From positions 88,747-152,746 of the forward strand of contig JAFTKW010000001.1 of the NCBI GenBank assembly GCA_017453065.1: 64,000 bases of DNA, in the 5' to 3' direction. Positions 9,356-17,627 of the stretch are shown here, piece by piece. Positions within the stretch are counted from its first letter, which is position 1. Each line of letters begins with the position of its first letter. The stretch comes from Lachnospiraceae bacterium (GTDB taxonomy: Bacteria; Bacillota; Clostridia; Lachnospirales; Lachnospiraceae). The notes beneath the pieces were generated by a model. The model saw only the letters and a program-made list of their open reading frames with translations, was not told the origin of the DNA and searched no databases. Position numbers and translations under genes: made by a program.

Positions 9356-9379
9356 GCGCCGCAACATCCATTGCGGCGC
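9356..9379 (-). other. GC-rich hairpin between clpX and lon
   Basis: Arms GCGCCGCAA and TTGCGGCGC (9 bp, 6-base loop) stand in the 104-base clpX-lon gap. No run of T follows on the minus strand, so it looks more like an mRNA-stabilising or processing hairpin than a strong terminator. Confidence 0.5.
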
Positions 9380-9415
9380 CATAAAAACCTTAGGTTTCCC
9401 TAACTATTGTTTTTA

Positions 9416-10660
9416 TTAACCCTTGTGAAATACCTGGGGTTTGCATTCTCCGCGCACCGCTTCCCCTGTGATCACCACTCTTTCAATGGATTCATCAGAA
9501 GGGATTTCGTACATTACATCCATCATGACATTTTCCATAATGGAGCGTAAGCCTCTTGCGCCAGTTTTTCTCTCCAGAGCCAGTTTTGCAATGGCTTCCA
9601 CAGCATCCTCAGATACCTCAAGTTCCACATCATCCATTTCAAACAGTCTCTGATATTGTTTCACCAAAGCATTCTTTGGCTCTTTTAAGATTCGTACCAA
9701 AGCTTCCAAATCCAAACCTTCTAAGGATACGTTGATAGGCACACGTCCTACAAATTCGGGAATCAATCCGAATTTCACCAAATCCTGAGGCGTTACCTCG
9801 CCTAAGATTTCGCCAATCTCCTTGGTGGATTTGTCTACAATCTGCGCATTGAAACCTATGGCTTTCTTGTCCAATCTTGCTTCAACAATCTTTTCAAGAC
9901 CATCGAAGGCTCCGCTACAGATAAAGAGAATATTGGAAGTATCCACTTGAATCAGTTCCTGATGTGGGTGCTTTCTTCCACCCTGAGGTGGTACACTGGC
10001 AACTGTACCTTCCACTATCTTTAGAAGCGCCTGCTGTACGCCTTCACCTGATACGTCTCTTGTGATAGATACGTTTTCACTTTTCTTGGTAATCTTGTCG
10101 ATTTCATCAATATAGATGATACCGAACTGGGCTCTCTCTACGTCATAATCTGCAGCCTGCAGAAGTTTCAACAAGATATTCTCAACATCCTCGCCCACAT
10201 AACCAGCTTCGGTAAGTGTAGTCGCATCGGCAATCGCAAAAGGAACATTGATAATCTTGGCCAAAGTCTGTGCAAGATAAGTCTTTCCAGAACCGGTAGG
10301 ACCAATCATCAGAATATTACTCTTCTGCAGTTCTACATCTCCTGGTTTCTGCTCTGCAGTAACGCGTTTATAGTGATTGTACACAGCAACAGCCAATACC
10401 TTCTTGGCTGCTTCCTGTCCAATGACATATTCATCCAAAAACTTTTTGATTTCTACAGGTTTCAAAAGATTGATATCAGGCGCTTTGCCACCGGCTCTGC
10501 CCATCTCTTCAAACTCTTCCTCTAGGATGTCTGCACAGATATCCACGCATTCATCACAAATATATACACCTGCAGGACCAGCAATCAGCTTTTTTACCTG
10601 CTCCTGTGTTTTATTACAAAAGGAGCATCTTATTCCATGTGAGGAACTTTTTCCTGCCAT
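9416..10660 (-). CDS. clpX: Clp protease ATP-binding subunit ClpX
   Basis: A 414-residue ClpX. The N-terminal zinc-binding domain has Cys12, Cys15, Cys35 and Cys38 (CSFC and CDEC). The AAA+ module has Walker A GPTGSGKT at 120-127 and Walker [10 protein letters not shown], followed by the pore-loop and sensor regions and the ClpP-docking region. It unfolds tagged proteins and feeds them to ClpP. The gene follows clpP by 20 bases, the usual clpP-clpX arrangement, and is followed by lon. Confidence 0.98.
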   Translation of the reverse strand: MAGKSSSHGIRCSFCNKTQEQVKKLIAGPAGVYICDECVDICADILEEEFEEMGRAGGKAPDINLLKPVEIKKFLDEYVIGQEAAKKVLAVAVYNHYKRVTAEQKPGDVELQKSNILMIGPTGSGKTYLAQTLAKIINVPFAIADATTLTEAGYVGEDVENILLKLLQAADYDVERAQFGIIYIDEIDKITKKSENVSITRDVSGEGVQQALLKIVEGTVASVPPQGGRKHPHQELIQVDTSNILFICSGAFDGLEKIVEARLDKKAIGFNAQIVDKSTKEIGEILGEVTPQDLVKFGLIPEFVGRVPINVSLEGLDLEALVRILKEPKNALVKQYQRLFEMDDVELEVSEDAVEAIAKLALERKTGARGLRSIMENVMMDVMYEIPSDESIERVVITGEAVRGECKPQVFHKG

Positions 10661-10680
10661 ATCATTTTGATCCTTTCATC

Positions 10681-11277
10681 CTAATTCTCTGCAGCAGGAC
10701 GACTGGTCACAACTTTATCAATGAGACCATATTCAAGTGCTTCCTGAGCAGTCTTCCAGTTGTCGCGTTCTGTATCTGCTGCCACAACCTCGTAAGGCTG
10801 TCCACAATTCTCAGCAAGCATACGGTTCAGTTTTTCTTTGGTGTGCAGGATATGTTTAGCTGCAATTTCAATCTCTGTAGCCTGACCCTGTGCACCGCCA
10901 AGTGGCTGGTGAATCATAATCTCTGCATTTGGAAGCGCCATACGTTTGCCCTTTGTTCCACCTGCGAGAAGAAATGCTCCCATACTAGCAGCCATACCAA
11001 TGCAAATCGTTGATACATCACATTTGATGAACTGCATGGTATCGTAGATGGCCATGCCTGCTGTTACAGAGCCACCTGGGCTATTGATATATAGGTTAAT
11101 ATCCTTATCTGGGTCCTCTGCTTCCAAAAACAAAAGCTGTGCCACAACTAAACTTGCAGTCACCTCGTTTACTTCTTCACCTAGGAAGATAATTCTATCC
11201 TTCAAAAGTCTGGAATAAATGTCGTAAGATCTCTCTCCTCTGCTGGTTTGTTCAACGACATAAGGTACTAAACTCAT
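10681..11277 (-). CDS. clpP: ATP-dependent Clp protease proteolytic subunit ClpP
   Basis: A 198-residue ClpP with the catalytic triad Ser98 (GMAASMG), His123 (MIHQPLGG) and Asp172 when numbered from MSLVPYV. It forms the tetradecameric protease barrel used by ClpX. I chose the start at 11277 because GGAGG lies seven bases upstream; an in-frame ATG seven codons earlier would put that site inside the gene. A consensus promoter lies at 11317-11345. Confidence 0.98.
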   Translation of the reverse strand: MSLVPYVVEQTSRGERSYDIYSRLLKDRIIFLGEEVNEVTASLVVAQLLFLEAEDPDKDINLYINSPGGSVTAGMAIYDTMQFIKCDVSTICIGMAASMGAFLLAGGTKGKRMALPNAEIMIHQPLGGAQGQATEIEIAAKHILHTKEKLNRMLAENCGQPYEVVAADTERDNWKTAQEALEYGLIDKVVTSRPAAEN

Positions 11278-11316
11278 ATGCAATTCCTCCATTTCCATTA
11301 TTTACATCCACCATTA

Positions 11317-11345
11317 ATATTAGTCTACAAAAGCTGTTTTTTCAA
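11317..11345 (-). promoter_or_regulatory. Vegetative promoter of clpP-clpX operon
   Basis: TTGAAA (11340-11345) and TAATAT (11317-11322) on the minus strand, spaced exactly 17 bases, about 40 bases before the clpP start. No CtsR-type tandem heptanucleotide repeat or CIRCE element was recognised. Confidence 0.65.
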
Positions 11346-11348
11346 CCG

Positions 11349-11386
11349 AAAACAGAGGATTTTAGAAATTCTTAATCCTCTGTTTT
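11349..11386 (-). terminator. Terminator of trigger factor gene
   Basis: Perfect 13-bp inverted repeat AAAACAGAGGATT/AATCCTCTGTTTT with a 12-base loop and flanking T on both strands, just behind the tig stop codon and ahead of the clpP promoter. Confidence 0.85.
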
Positions 11387-11414
11387 ATGTTGCTTAATAA
11401 AGCTCTATATGGAA

Positions 11415-12878
11415 TTATTCCTCAGTCTTTTCAGCTGCTTTCTTTGTAGTTTTCTTTGCTGCTGGTTTCTTTGCAGGAGCTTCTTCAGTTTCTGCTTTCT
11501 TTGTAGTCTTCTTTGCTGCTGTCTTCTTTGCAGGTGCTTCCTCAGCATCTTCTGCCTTCTTTGTAGTCTTCTTTGCAGTAGTCTTCTTTGCTGCGCCTTC
11601 CTTAGCTTCAGCAACTACGAACTCAACTGCCTTGGCAATTGCGATATCCTGCATAACCTGTTTCTTACCGTTTTCGCCAAGAACTTCTTTCACTTTGTCA
11701 AGTTCCATCTGATAAGTCTCTGCCATCTTAGCTGCTTCTGCATCGAAATCTTCTTCTGTAGCTTCAATGCCTTCTGCTTTCACGATCGCTTCAAGTACCA
11801 ATCTGGACTGGATGCGGCTAAGAGCCTGTGGTTTAACCTGCTCAAGCATCATCTGAGGGTTAAGTCCTGTGAACTGGAAGTACTGTTCCATAGAAAGACC
11901 CTGCATCTGCAATCTCTGTGCAAACTCGTCCACGATCTGTCTCTGCTGAGTCTCGATCATTGCTTCTGGAATTTCCATTGCAGAATCAGCAACGATTGCA
12001 TCGATTACTGCATCTTCTTTTGCTCTCTTAGCTTCGTCATTTTTCTTCATTTCCAGAGTCTTCTTTACGTCCTCTCTGTACTCTGCAAGTGTATCAAATA
12101 CGGAAACTTCACTAGCGAACTCGTCATCAAGTTCTGGAAGCTGTTTTTCAGTGATAGATTTAACAGTACATTTGAATACTGCTGGCTTACCTGCCAAATC
12201 AGCAGCATGATACTCTGCTGGGAAAGTAACATTTACTTCTACTTCTTTGCCGATTTCAGCGCCAACAAGCTGCTCTTCGAATCCTGGGATAAATGCGCCA
12301 GAACCGATTGTCAAAGGATAATCTGTACCCTTTCCACCTTCGAAAGCAACGCCATCCACAAAACCTTCGAAGTCGATAACTGTCATATCGCCATCTTTAA
12401 CTGCTCTATCTTCAACAGTAATTGTTCTAGCACTGTTCTCGCGCTCTCTCTGAATCTGAGCATCGATTTCTTCTTCTGTAACAGTTACATCTGCTGCTTC
12501 TACTTTTACCCCTTTATATTTACCAAGAGAAACCTCTGGCTTAAGTGCTACTTCAGCAGTAAAGATGAAAGGTTTTCCAGCTTCAATCTGAACTACGTCG
12601 ATCTGTGGGCTAGATACGATTTCTTCTTCACATTCCTCAAGTGCTTTCTCGTAAGCAGTAGGAATCAACTCGTTTGCAGCATCTTCATAGAAGATTGCTG
12701 GACCATACATTTTTTCAATCATTTTGCGTGGCACTTTGCCCTTACGGAAACCAGGAACACTGATTTTGTTCTTGTTTTTCTGATAAGCAACCTCAATTGC
12801 TGCTTCCAGTTCTTCAGCAGAAACTTCGATTGTAAGTTTTGCCATATTTTTTTCCAGTTTTTCAACCTGTAAACTCAT
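11415..12878 (-). CDS. tig: Trigger factor with Lys/Ala/Thr-rich C-terminal tail
   Basis: A 487-residue ribosome-associated chaperone and peptidyl-prolyl isomerase. The N-terminal ribosome-binding domain has the signature GFRKGKVP at 43-50, an FKBP-type isomerase domain spans about 155-245, and the helical C-terminal chaperone domain runs to about 426. Residues 427-487 form an added tail of about three imperfect 20-residue repeats built from AKKTTKKA and acidic EEAPAKK blocks, resembling histone H1-like or ribosome-tethering tails. This is about 60 residues longer than the usual trigger factor of roughly 425-435. The tail is low complexity and is also repetitive at DNA level, so its length may vary between strains. 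The start at 12878 has AGGAGG upstream. Confidence 0.97.
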   Translation of the reverse strand: MSLQVEKLEKNMAKLTIEVSAEELEAAIEVAYQKNKNKISVPGFRKGKVPRKMIEKMYGPAIFYEDAANELIPTAYEKALEECEEEIVSSPQIDVVQIEAGKPFIFTAEVALKPEVSLGKYKGVKVEAADVTVTEEEIDAQIQRERENSARTITVEDRAVKDGDMTVIDFEGFVDGVAFEGGKGTDYPLTIGSGAFIPGFEEQLVGAEIGKEVEVNVTFPAEYHAADLAGKPAVFKCTVKSITEKQLPELDDEFASEVSVFDTLAEYREDVKKTLEMKKNDEAKRAKEDAVIDAIVADSAMEIPEAMIETQQRQIVDEFAQRLQMQGLSMEQYFQFTGLNPQMMLEQVKPQALSRIQSRLVLEAIVKAEGIEATEEDFDAEAAKMAETYQMELDKVKEVLGENGKKQVMQDIAIAKAVEFVVAEAKEGAAKKTTAKKTTKKAEDAEEAPAKKTAAKKTTKKAETEEAPAKKPAAKKTTKKAAEKTEE

Positions 12879-12949
12879 TATTACATTTCCTCCTTTGGTG
12901 CTTAGGCACCATCTTAAATATAAATGGACATAATCACAGTCATTGTACG

Positions 12950-12978
12950 ATTATATCATAGGTTTTGGCATTTGTCTA
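12950..12978 (-). promoter_or_regulatory. Promoter of trigger factor gene
   Basis: TAGACA (12973-12978) and TATAAT (12950-12955) with a 17-base spacer on the minus strand. A small hairpin GGTGC/GCACC (12897-12910) sits just before the Shine-Dalgarno. The -35 box touches the last codon of the preceding ABC gene. Confidence 0.7.
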
Positions 12979-14367
12979 CATTTTCCAATGTATGGAATTT
13001 AGTATTTCTTTGTCTGTTTCCTGGTGTGTAACCACCACAATGCATCTGCCCTTTTGCTTCTTTACTATGTACTCTGCCATTCGCTGTTTCGTCTGTTCAT
13101 CCACGCCCGCAAAAGGCTCATCTAAAAGAATCAGTTCCCCACTGGAAAGCATGGCCCTTACAAGACAAACTCTGCGGCGCATTCCACCGCTGAGCATCTG
13201 GCAGGTTTGCTGAGCCTCCAATTCCGGGATTACCTCTAAAAGGTTTTCCCATATTTCTTGTCTTCTATGACTTCCAAGTACCATTTCTATATTTACAAGA
13301 GGTGTTTCCTCCAAAAGCAAACGGTCTTCTTGGAAAACCATACTGCATAAAACAGCACTTTTCTCTGTTAGCTGATTGCTCTTTGCACTTGCTTCCTCAT
13401 TGGGCTCCAATCCAGCCAAAATTCGAAGCATCGTAGTCTTTCCTCTTCCCGAAGGAGCCTGCAAGGTATAAAGCTGTCCTGCTGACAGTTTTATTTTCTG
13501 TTTTTTCCACACTTCTTTGTCCCCAAAGGATTTGGAAATCACCCAAGTGTCTTCCGCAAAGCCCTTGTCCACCTTTTCACGAAAAACCGGTCCCTTGCAC
13601 TTGGGCTTCCACTGACAAAAACGCATCCATGCCAACATACCTGCTTTTTCGTACAGTGTGCTAAGCAAAAGAATTACCACAATCCAGGCAAAAACCTCTG
13701 GCGTATTTAGATGAGTCTTTGCCATATACAGGCCTTCTCCAATGGAATAATCCGGCGTACCGATGACTTCTGCTGCCACACCAGATTTCCAAGCAAGCCC
13801 GAAGGAAAGTTTCAGCGCATTGTCCATAAATGGCTTCAGAGCCCTTCTGTACAAATAAAACCATTGATTTTTCCTTGGCATCTGATAAACCTTTGCCACT
13901 TCCAGCATGGAACAATCCACCTGCTTTAATCCTTCACAAAAAGCAAAATAGATGTATGGAAAAACCACCACAAAGACAATCGCCACGGAAAGCCATCTGG
14001 AACCCCACCATATAAGTAGAAGTACCACAAAAGCTGCCACAGGTACCGATTTCATAAAGGAAAGAACCGGCTTTAGTAAATCATCCACCCAATCTTCCTT
14101 TGCTCCAAATGTCCCAAGCACCGCGCCCGTCAGTAATCCCAGCAAAAAACCAATGGTTATTTTGCCAAGGCTAATTAGAAGCGTCTTGAAAAAATCCACC
14201 TTCACTACCAACGTTCCCAGTGCCTTCACGGTGTCCAAAGGGCTAGCAAACAATACAGAGTTGTTCACCCACCAGGCAAACAATTGCCACAGTATGAGCC
14301 ATAGAAACACTATGGCTGTTTTACGAATTAACTTTTTTATTTTCTCTTTTCTTGTATTCATCAACAT
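12976..14367 (-). CDS. ABC importer permease fused to its ATPase (SsuC-SsuB type)
   Basis: One 463-residue polypeptide holds both inner-membrane and ATPase parts of a nitrate/sulfonate/taurine-type importer. Residues 15-250 are a BPD-type permease with about six helices and the EAA-like loop VAKVYQMPRKNQWFYLYRRA (154-173 region). After a short linker, residues 275-463 are a compact ABC ATPase: Walker A APSGRGKT at 304-311, Q-loop Gln346, signature LSGGM at 392-396, Walker B LILLDEP at 412-418 and His448. In most bacteria these are separate SsuC and SsuB-like proteins. The binding-protein gene lies 34 bases upstream. Possible substrates are aliphatic sulfonates, thiamine precursors or related small molecules. 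No Shine-Dalgarno is obvious at the proposed start, so it may depend on coupling. Confidence 0.85.
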   Translation of the reverse strand: MLMNTRKEKIKKLIRKTAIVFLWLILWQLFAWWVNNSVLFASPLDTVKALGTLVVKVDFFKTLLISLGKITIGFLLGLLTGAVLGTFGAKEDWVDDLLKPVLSFMKSVPVAAFVVLLLIWWGSRWLSVAIVFVVVFPYIYFAFCEGLKQVDCSMLEVAKVYQMPRKNQWFYLYRRALKPFMDNALKLSFGLAWKSGVAAEVIGTPDYSIGEGLYMAKTHLNTPEVFAWIVVILLLSTLYEKAGMLAWMRFCQWKPKCKGPVFREKVDKGFAEDTWVISKSFGDKEVWKKQKIKLSAGQLYTLQAPSGRGKTTMLRILAGLEPNEEASAKSNQLTEKSAVLCSMVFQEDRLLLEETPLVNIEMVLGSHRRQEIWENLLEVIPELEAQQTCQMLSGGMRRRVCLVRAMLSSGELILLDEPFAGVDEQTKQRMAEYIVKKQKGRCIVVVTHQETDKEILNSIHWKM

Positions 14368-14401
14368 AGGTACACTGGTTTGTATTCAAACTAATTTACA
14401 T

Positions 14402-15391
14402 TTACTGCACAAAGTAAAAATCTTCCCCTGGAAGGCTTCCTCCCACAGCTTCTTTGGACTGATTGAAAATCACCTGTAAGTATCCACTCAAGGCTTCTTT
14501 CATCTCCTGTCCCTGTATACATACGATATTGCACTCTGGAATAGCCTTTCTTGCCAAAGGTTCTTTGGCTACAATCCCTTGCTCCACAGCCCAGGTTGCT
14601 GCTTGATCTACATTGGCATTCACATATTCTGTACTCTTTGCATGATCTGCCAAAAACTGCATCACCGCTTCGGGATACTGCTTCAGAAATTCACTTCGTA
14701 CAACCGTCACTCCAGTAACCATCATACCACCTTCTGTTCCGCGCCATGCATCCCACTGTCCAGTCATATCCATCACCACTTTTAACTGGTCATTTTGTGC
14801 CAATGCTGCTGTCACAAATGGCTCGGGAAGTAATCCTATGGCATCTGGATGCTCTGCCAGCATGGCAGCCACTTCCGTTGCCTCAGATTTAAACTCCAAG
14901 GTAATTGCACTAACGTCTACTCCTGCCTGAGCAAGCAGATAGCGCAGGACATAATCTGGAGTGGTCCCTTTTCCTGTCAAATAAAGCGTTTTATTTTCTA
15001 AATCTTTTAATTCATCGATACTTTCGTCCCCGGACACCATATAGAGTACACCCAAGGTATTGATATCGATGACTTTTAAATTTCCTTCCATTCTACCATA
15101 CAAAATAGAAGCCACATTGGCAGGAAGCAACGCAATATCCAGTTCTCCTTTAATCATCAATGGAAGCAATTCATCTGCCGCAGTCATCATGTGAAATTCA
15201 TATTTTTCATTTTCGCTATTTGCATCAGACGCTTCCTTTTGTTCATTCATCATTGAAAGAAGTCCCAATGTTGTTGGTCCTTTCAAAGACCCAATTCGAA
15301 TGGCATCTGGTTCATTCTCTTTTCCCTGGCAGCCTGTAAGCAAACCGCATACAAGCATCAAACTCACAAACAAACTTAAAAACTTTTTCAT
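14402..15391 (-). CDS. Lipoprotein substrate-binding component of the fused ABC importer
   Basis: A 329-residue secreted lipoprotein: basic N-terminus MKKF, hydrophobic core and lipobox LLTGC with Cys21. The rest resembles NMT1/SsuA-type periplasmic binding proteins (IRIGSLKGPTTLGLL near the start and the TGKGTTPDYVLRYLL motif around residue 130-145), which bind sulfonates, taurine or pyrimidine precursors of thiamine. I chose the ATG at 15391 because GGAAAG lies eight bases upstream and the signal peptide begins there. It is the first gene of the operon with the fused permease-ATPase. The ligand cannot be decided from the sequence. Confidence 0.87.
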   Translation of the reverse strand: MKKFLSLFVSLMLVCGLLTGCQGKENEPDAIRIGSLKGPTTLGLLSMMNEQKEASDANSENEKYEFHMMTAADELLPLMIKGELDIALLPANVASILYGRMEGNLKVIDINTLGVLYMVSGDESIDELKDLENKTLYLTGKGTTPDYVLRYLLAQAGVDVSAITLEFKSEATEVAAMLAEHPDAIGLLPEPFVTAALAQNDQLKVVMDMTGQWDAWRGTEGGMMVTGVTVVRSEFLKQYPEAVMQFLADHAKSTEYVNANVDQAATWAVEQGIVAKEPLARKAIPECNIVCIQGQEMKEALSGYLQVIFNQSKEAVGGSLPGEDFYFVQ

Positions 15392-15490
15392 ACAAAACTT
15401 TCCAATCATATTTTTTTATTTATGGCTAATACTAAAACCAAGATAAGTGATGACAATTCGCTACAAGTTAGATTTCACACAAGAAATCTG

Positions 15491-15552
15491 TATCTAGGTA
15501 AGCGGTTGACACGCTTGTCTTAGATATAGATACAAGGCAAATGAATTTGCCT
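15491..15552 (+). other. Structured leader upstream of spore protein gene
   Basis: Two stem-loops precede the spore protein gene: an imperfect one at 15491-15526 (outer TATCTA/TAGATA, inner AAGCG/CGCTT) and a perfect 8-bp one at 15535-15552 (AGGCAAAT/ATTTGCCT). A TTGACA at 15506-15511 lies inside the first. I could not recognise a sigma-G promoter here. The hairpins may protect the 5' end of a stable mRNA; this is inference. Confidence 0.45.
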
Positions 15553-15578
15553 AGATTTTCAAACGGAGGTATTTTAAA

Positions 15579-15779
15579 ATGGCTAGTAGTAGATCTAACA
15601 GAGTAGAAGTTCCAGAAGCTAAGGCAGCTATGGATCGTTTCAAAACAGAAGTTGCTTCTGAACTTGGTGTTAACTTGAAGGAAGGTTACAACGGAGACCT
15701 TACTTCTCGTGAAGCAGGTTCTATCGGTGGCGAAATGGTTCGTAGAATGATCAAAAAGCAGGAAGAATCTATGAAATAA
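15579..15779 (+). CDS. Alpha/beta-type small acid-soluble spore protein
   Basis: A 66-residue protein with the two conserved blocks of alpha/beta SASPs: the FKTEVASELGV segment, which contains the germination-protease cleavage region (normally after the Glu), and GEMVRRMIKKQEE, the helix that binds DNA. These proteins coat spore DNA, forcing it into an A-like form that resists UV and heat, and are degraded as amino-acid stores on germination. Expression is expected in the forespore under sigma-G. The ribosome binding site ACGGAGG is strong. This is the clearest evidence in the window that the organism forms endospores. Confidence 0.95.
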   Translation: MASSRSNRVEVPEAKAAMDRFKTEVASELGVNLKEGYNGDLTSREAGSIGGEMVRRMIKKQEESMK

Positions 15780-15810
15780 GCTCGCCTACGTAAGTTCATC
15801 TTATATGGCA

Positions 15811-15849
15811 AAGAGGGGTCCTGGAGCAAATGCTTCGGGACTTCTTTTT
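15811..15849 (+). terminator. Probable terminator of spore protein gene
   Basis: An imperfect stem (GTCC-GAGC paired with GCTT-GGAC around the loop AAAT, extended by AAGA/TCTT) followed by TTTTT at 15845-15849. Confidence 0.55.
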
Positions 15850-15917
15850 GCTGTCAAACGAAGCTGAACGTTTACTGAACTCTACAACTTGGGATTTATC
15901 GCGCTCAAGTGTTGATT

Positions 15918-16174
15918 TGCACACCAAATTGCCGATTTGTCGTATTTGGTGTGCAGAATTTGAGGCTATATTTGAATGAAATGCACACCTAATTGCTATT
16001 TCCAGGATTTGGTACGCAAAACTATCAATAAAAAGCCCAAGGATTGTCTATATACCGATAGAATTGAATTTTTCTGCACACTAAATCATATTTTTAGATT
16101 TTTGATGCGCAAGTGGGTTTACAAAAGTTAAGAAAACCAGCGCACCAAATCGCTATTTTCAGGATTTGGTGCGC
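15918..16174. repeat. Array of four related hairpin repeats in a 500-base gene-free stretch
   Basis: Four copies of a short inverted repeat occur in the gene-free region 15850-16281. Copy 1: arms 15918-15929 and 15944-15955, perfect 12 bp (TGCACACCAAAT and its complement). Copy 2: 15982-15993 and 16007-16018, three mismatches. Copy 3: 16075-16086 and about 16098-16111, more decayed. Copy 4: 16140-16150 and 16164-16174, perfect 11 bp with GCGCACCAAAT arms. Loops are 11-14 bases and share the text TTTTCAGG or TTTCCAGG in copies 2 and 4. Start-to-start spacing is 64, 93 and 65 bases. The pattern resembles REP/palindromic-unit arrays. No coding sequence is credible here. Confidence 0.8.
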
Positions 16175-16281
16175 AAAGTGAGTGCTCCCCTTCGTCTACA
16201 ACTCATCAAATCCCACTTTCACAAACTCAACGCCTCCAGTAACCTCTAATTCGCCAAACCAATCGCCTCGATAAATTCAAG

Positions 16282-16818
16282 TTATTGAAGTCCTTCTGTT
16301 AATTCTTCAAAGAAACTATTTGTATATCTGTTCATTTCTTCACACAAAGGAATCGTTTCAGGCAAATAACATTGATTTTTGTCCAATACATTTTGCTCCA
16401 TGAAATCTAATGTATCCACCAACGATTGTCCCCTAACAGAGCCGGTGATTAATGTTTTTACTACCAAGTAGGTTTTGCCACCCTCTAATACATGAGCATC
16501 ATGCAAAATCTTTCCTTCCAGCGTTTCAGGTACTTCACTTCTTTGAGATTCCCATGCAATTTTTATTGTTTTAGCAATTATCTCGTCAGCATAATTTTGT
16601 GCTATCATCCATTGCCTAATTTTATCTTCATCTCTATAAATAAAACCGTGAAAATAGGTTGCCAATATCAAACACTCTTCATCCACTTGATAGTCACTAA
16701 TAGAAAGTATCCTATTAACCATCTTCCTTACTAGTTCAATATGCCACATATCATGCATAATGTCTTTGTCTATATAATAAGGCTGCACGAATTCTAATAA
16801 TGCTTTTTCATTCAACAT
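16282..16818 (-). CDS. HD-domain-like protein with degenerate metal site
   Basis: A 178-residue helical protein resembling HD-superfamily phosphohydrolases: MHDMWHIELV (residues 21-30), YFHGF (55-59) and HDAHVLE (106-112). In active members the second motif reads HD; here Asp is replaced by Gly58, so one metal ligand appears lost and activity is uncertain. The start at 16818 has GGAGAGGG just upstream; in-frame codons farther upstream would run into the DJ-1 gene. The gene is 13 bases behind the DJ-1 gene and probably shares its transcript. Substrate unknown. Confidence 0.7.
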   Translation of the reverse strand: MLNEKALLEFVQPYYIDKDIMHDMWHIELVRKMVNRILSISDYQVDEECLILATYFHGFIYRDEDKIRQWMIAQNYADEIIAKTIKIAWESQRSEVPETLEGKILHDAHVLEGGKTYLVVKTLITGSVRGQSLVDTLDFMEQNVLDKNQCYLPETIPLCEEMNRYTNSFFEELTEGLQ

Positions 16819-16831
16819 ATTTCCCTCTCCA

Positions 16832-17383
16832 TTATTCCTTATAAATAATCCCCTCAGCCAACTTATCTGCCGCATCTTTGCCGACAAATCTCTCTACAAT
16901 GGCAAGGCCAAAACTGATGGCACAGCCCATGCCACGACTAGTAATCACATTGTCTACTACTTCTACGGAATCAAAGGTTACTTCAGCGCCATCCAAATGC
17001 TCCTCAAAACCAGGATAGCAGCAAGCCTTCTTGCCCTTCAAAATTCCGCAGTGTCCAAGTACGCTTGGTGCTGCACAAATTGCCGCCACGCCTTTGCCCT
17101 GCGCATAGAAAGAATCTACTTGCTCCATCAAAAGTTCACAGGCTTCCAAATTTCTAGTTCCCGGCATGCCACCAGGAAGAACAATCATGTCCAAAGAATC
17201 AAAGTCCACATCCACAATTCCCATATCCATGACAACTGGAATCTTGTGAGAACCTGTCACACATTTGTCATCTGTCACGCCTACCATCAAAGTCTCGATT
17301 CCTGCTCTGCGGCACAAATCCACTACGGTCAAGGCTTCAATCTCTTCATATCCTTCTGCAAAAAAGACTGCGATCTTACTCAT
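16832..17383 (-). CDS. DJ-1/PfpI family protein (YajL-like)
   Basis: A 183-residue protein with the DJ-1 fold signature: N-terminal FFAEGYEEIEAL including the conserved Glu, LPGGMPG, and the nucleophile elbow AAICAAP with Cys103. The family includes deglycase/chaperone-type stress proteins and the monofunctional 4-methyl-5-(hydroxyethyl)thiazole-phosphate-linked ThiJ annotation. The true role is uncertain. The second of two adjacent ATG codons (17383) has better spacing from AGAGGA. It leads the small operon with the HD-like gene. Confidence 0.9.
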   Translation of the reverse strand: MSKIAVFFAEGYEEIEALTVVDLCRRAGIETLMVGVTDDKCVTGSHKIPVVMDMGIVDVDFDSLDMIVLPGGMPGTRNLEACELLMEQVDSFYAQGKGVAAICAAPSVLGHCGILKGKKACCYPGFEEHLDGAEVTFDSVEVVDNVITSRGMGCAISFGLAIVERFVGKDAADKLAEGIIYKE

Positions 17384-17531
17384 CATTTATCCTCTCTTCC
17401 TATCAAATTAATAATTATACTATTTCCTAAAACTTTCGTTCGGATAATCCTTCCAGGCTCCGATTCTTCCTACTTCCATATTTCCGGTCATCCCTCCGAA
17501 AGCTTACTTTTTTCGCCTTTCTAAGTATAAC

Positions 17532-17559
17532 TTGTTTAATCTCAAAAATAAAGTATAAT
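17532..17559 (+). promoter_or_regulatory. Promoter of CYTH gene
   Basis: TTGTTT (17532-17537) and TATAAT (17554-17559) with a 16-base spacer, about 70 bases before the CYTH start. The 240-base gap between this gene and the divergent DJ-1 gene holds no other clear feature. Confidence 0.6.
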
Positions 17560-17627
17560 AAGAAAGGGAAAACACAAAAAACAACGTATAACAACGACGA
17601 AATAACTAGCAAAAAAGGAGTTATAGC

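Noticed and set aside
9356-9379. CIRCE heat-shock operator
   Set aside because: The inverted repeat is GC-rich with 9-bp arms and a 6-base loop; CIRCE has the arms TTAGCACTC/GAGTGCTAA with a 9-base spacer.
11409-12872. A 487-codon open frame antisense to trigger factor, rich in Cys and Phe
   Set aside because: It is a mirror of the Lys/Glu-rich trigger factor codons and has no family resemblance or start signal.
15918-16174. CRISPR array
   Set aside because: The repeats are imperfect, only four in number, unevenly spaced, with spacers of different length and no cas genes nearby; hairpin repeats fit better.
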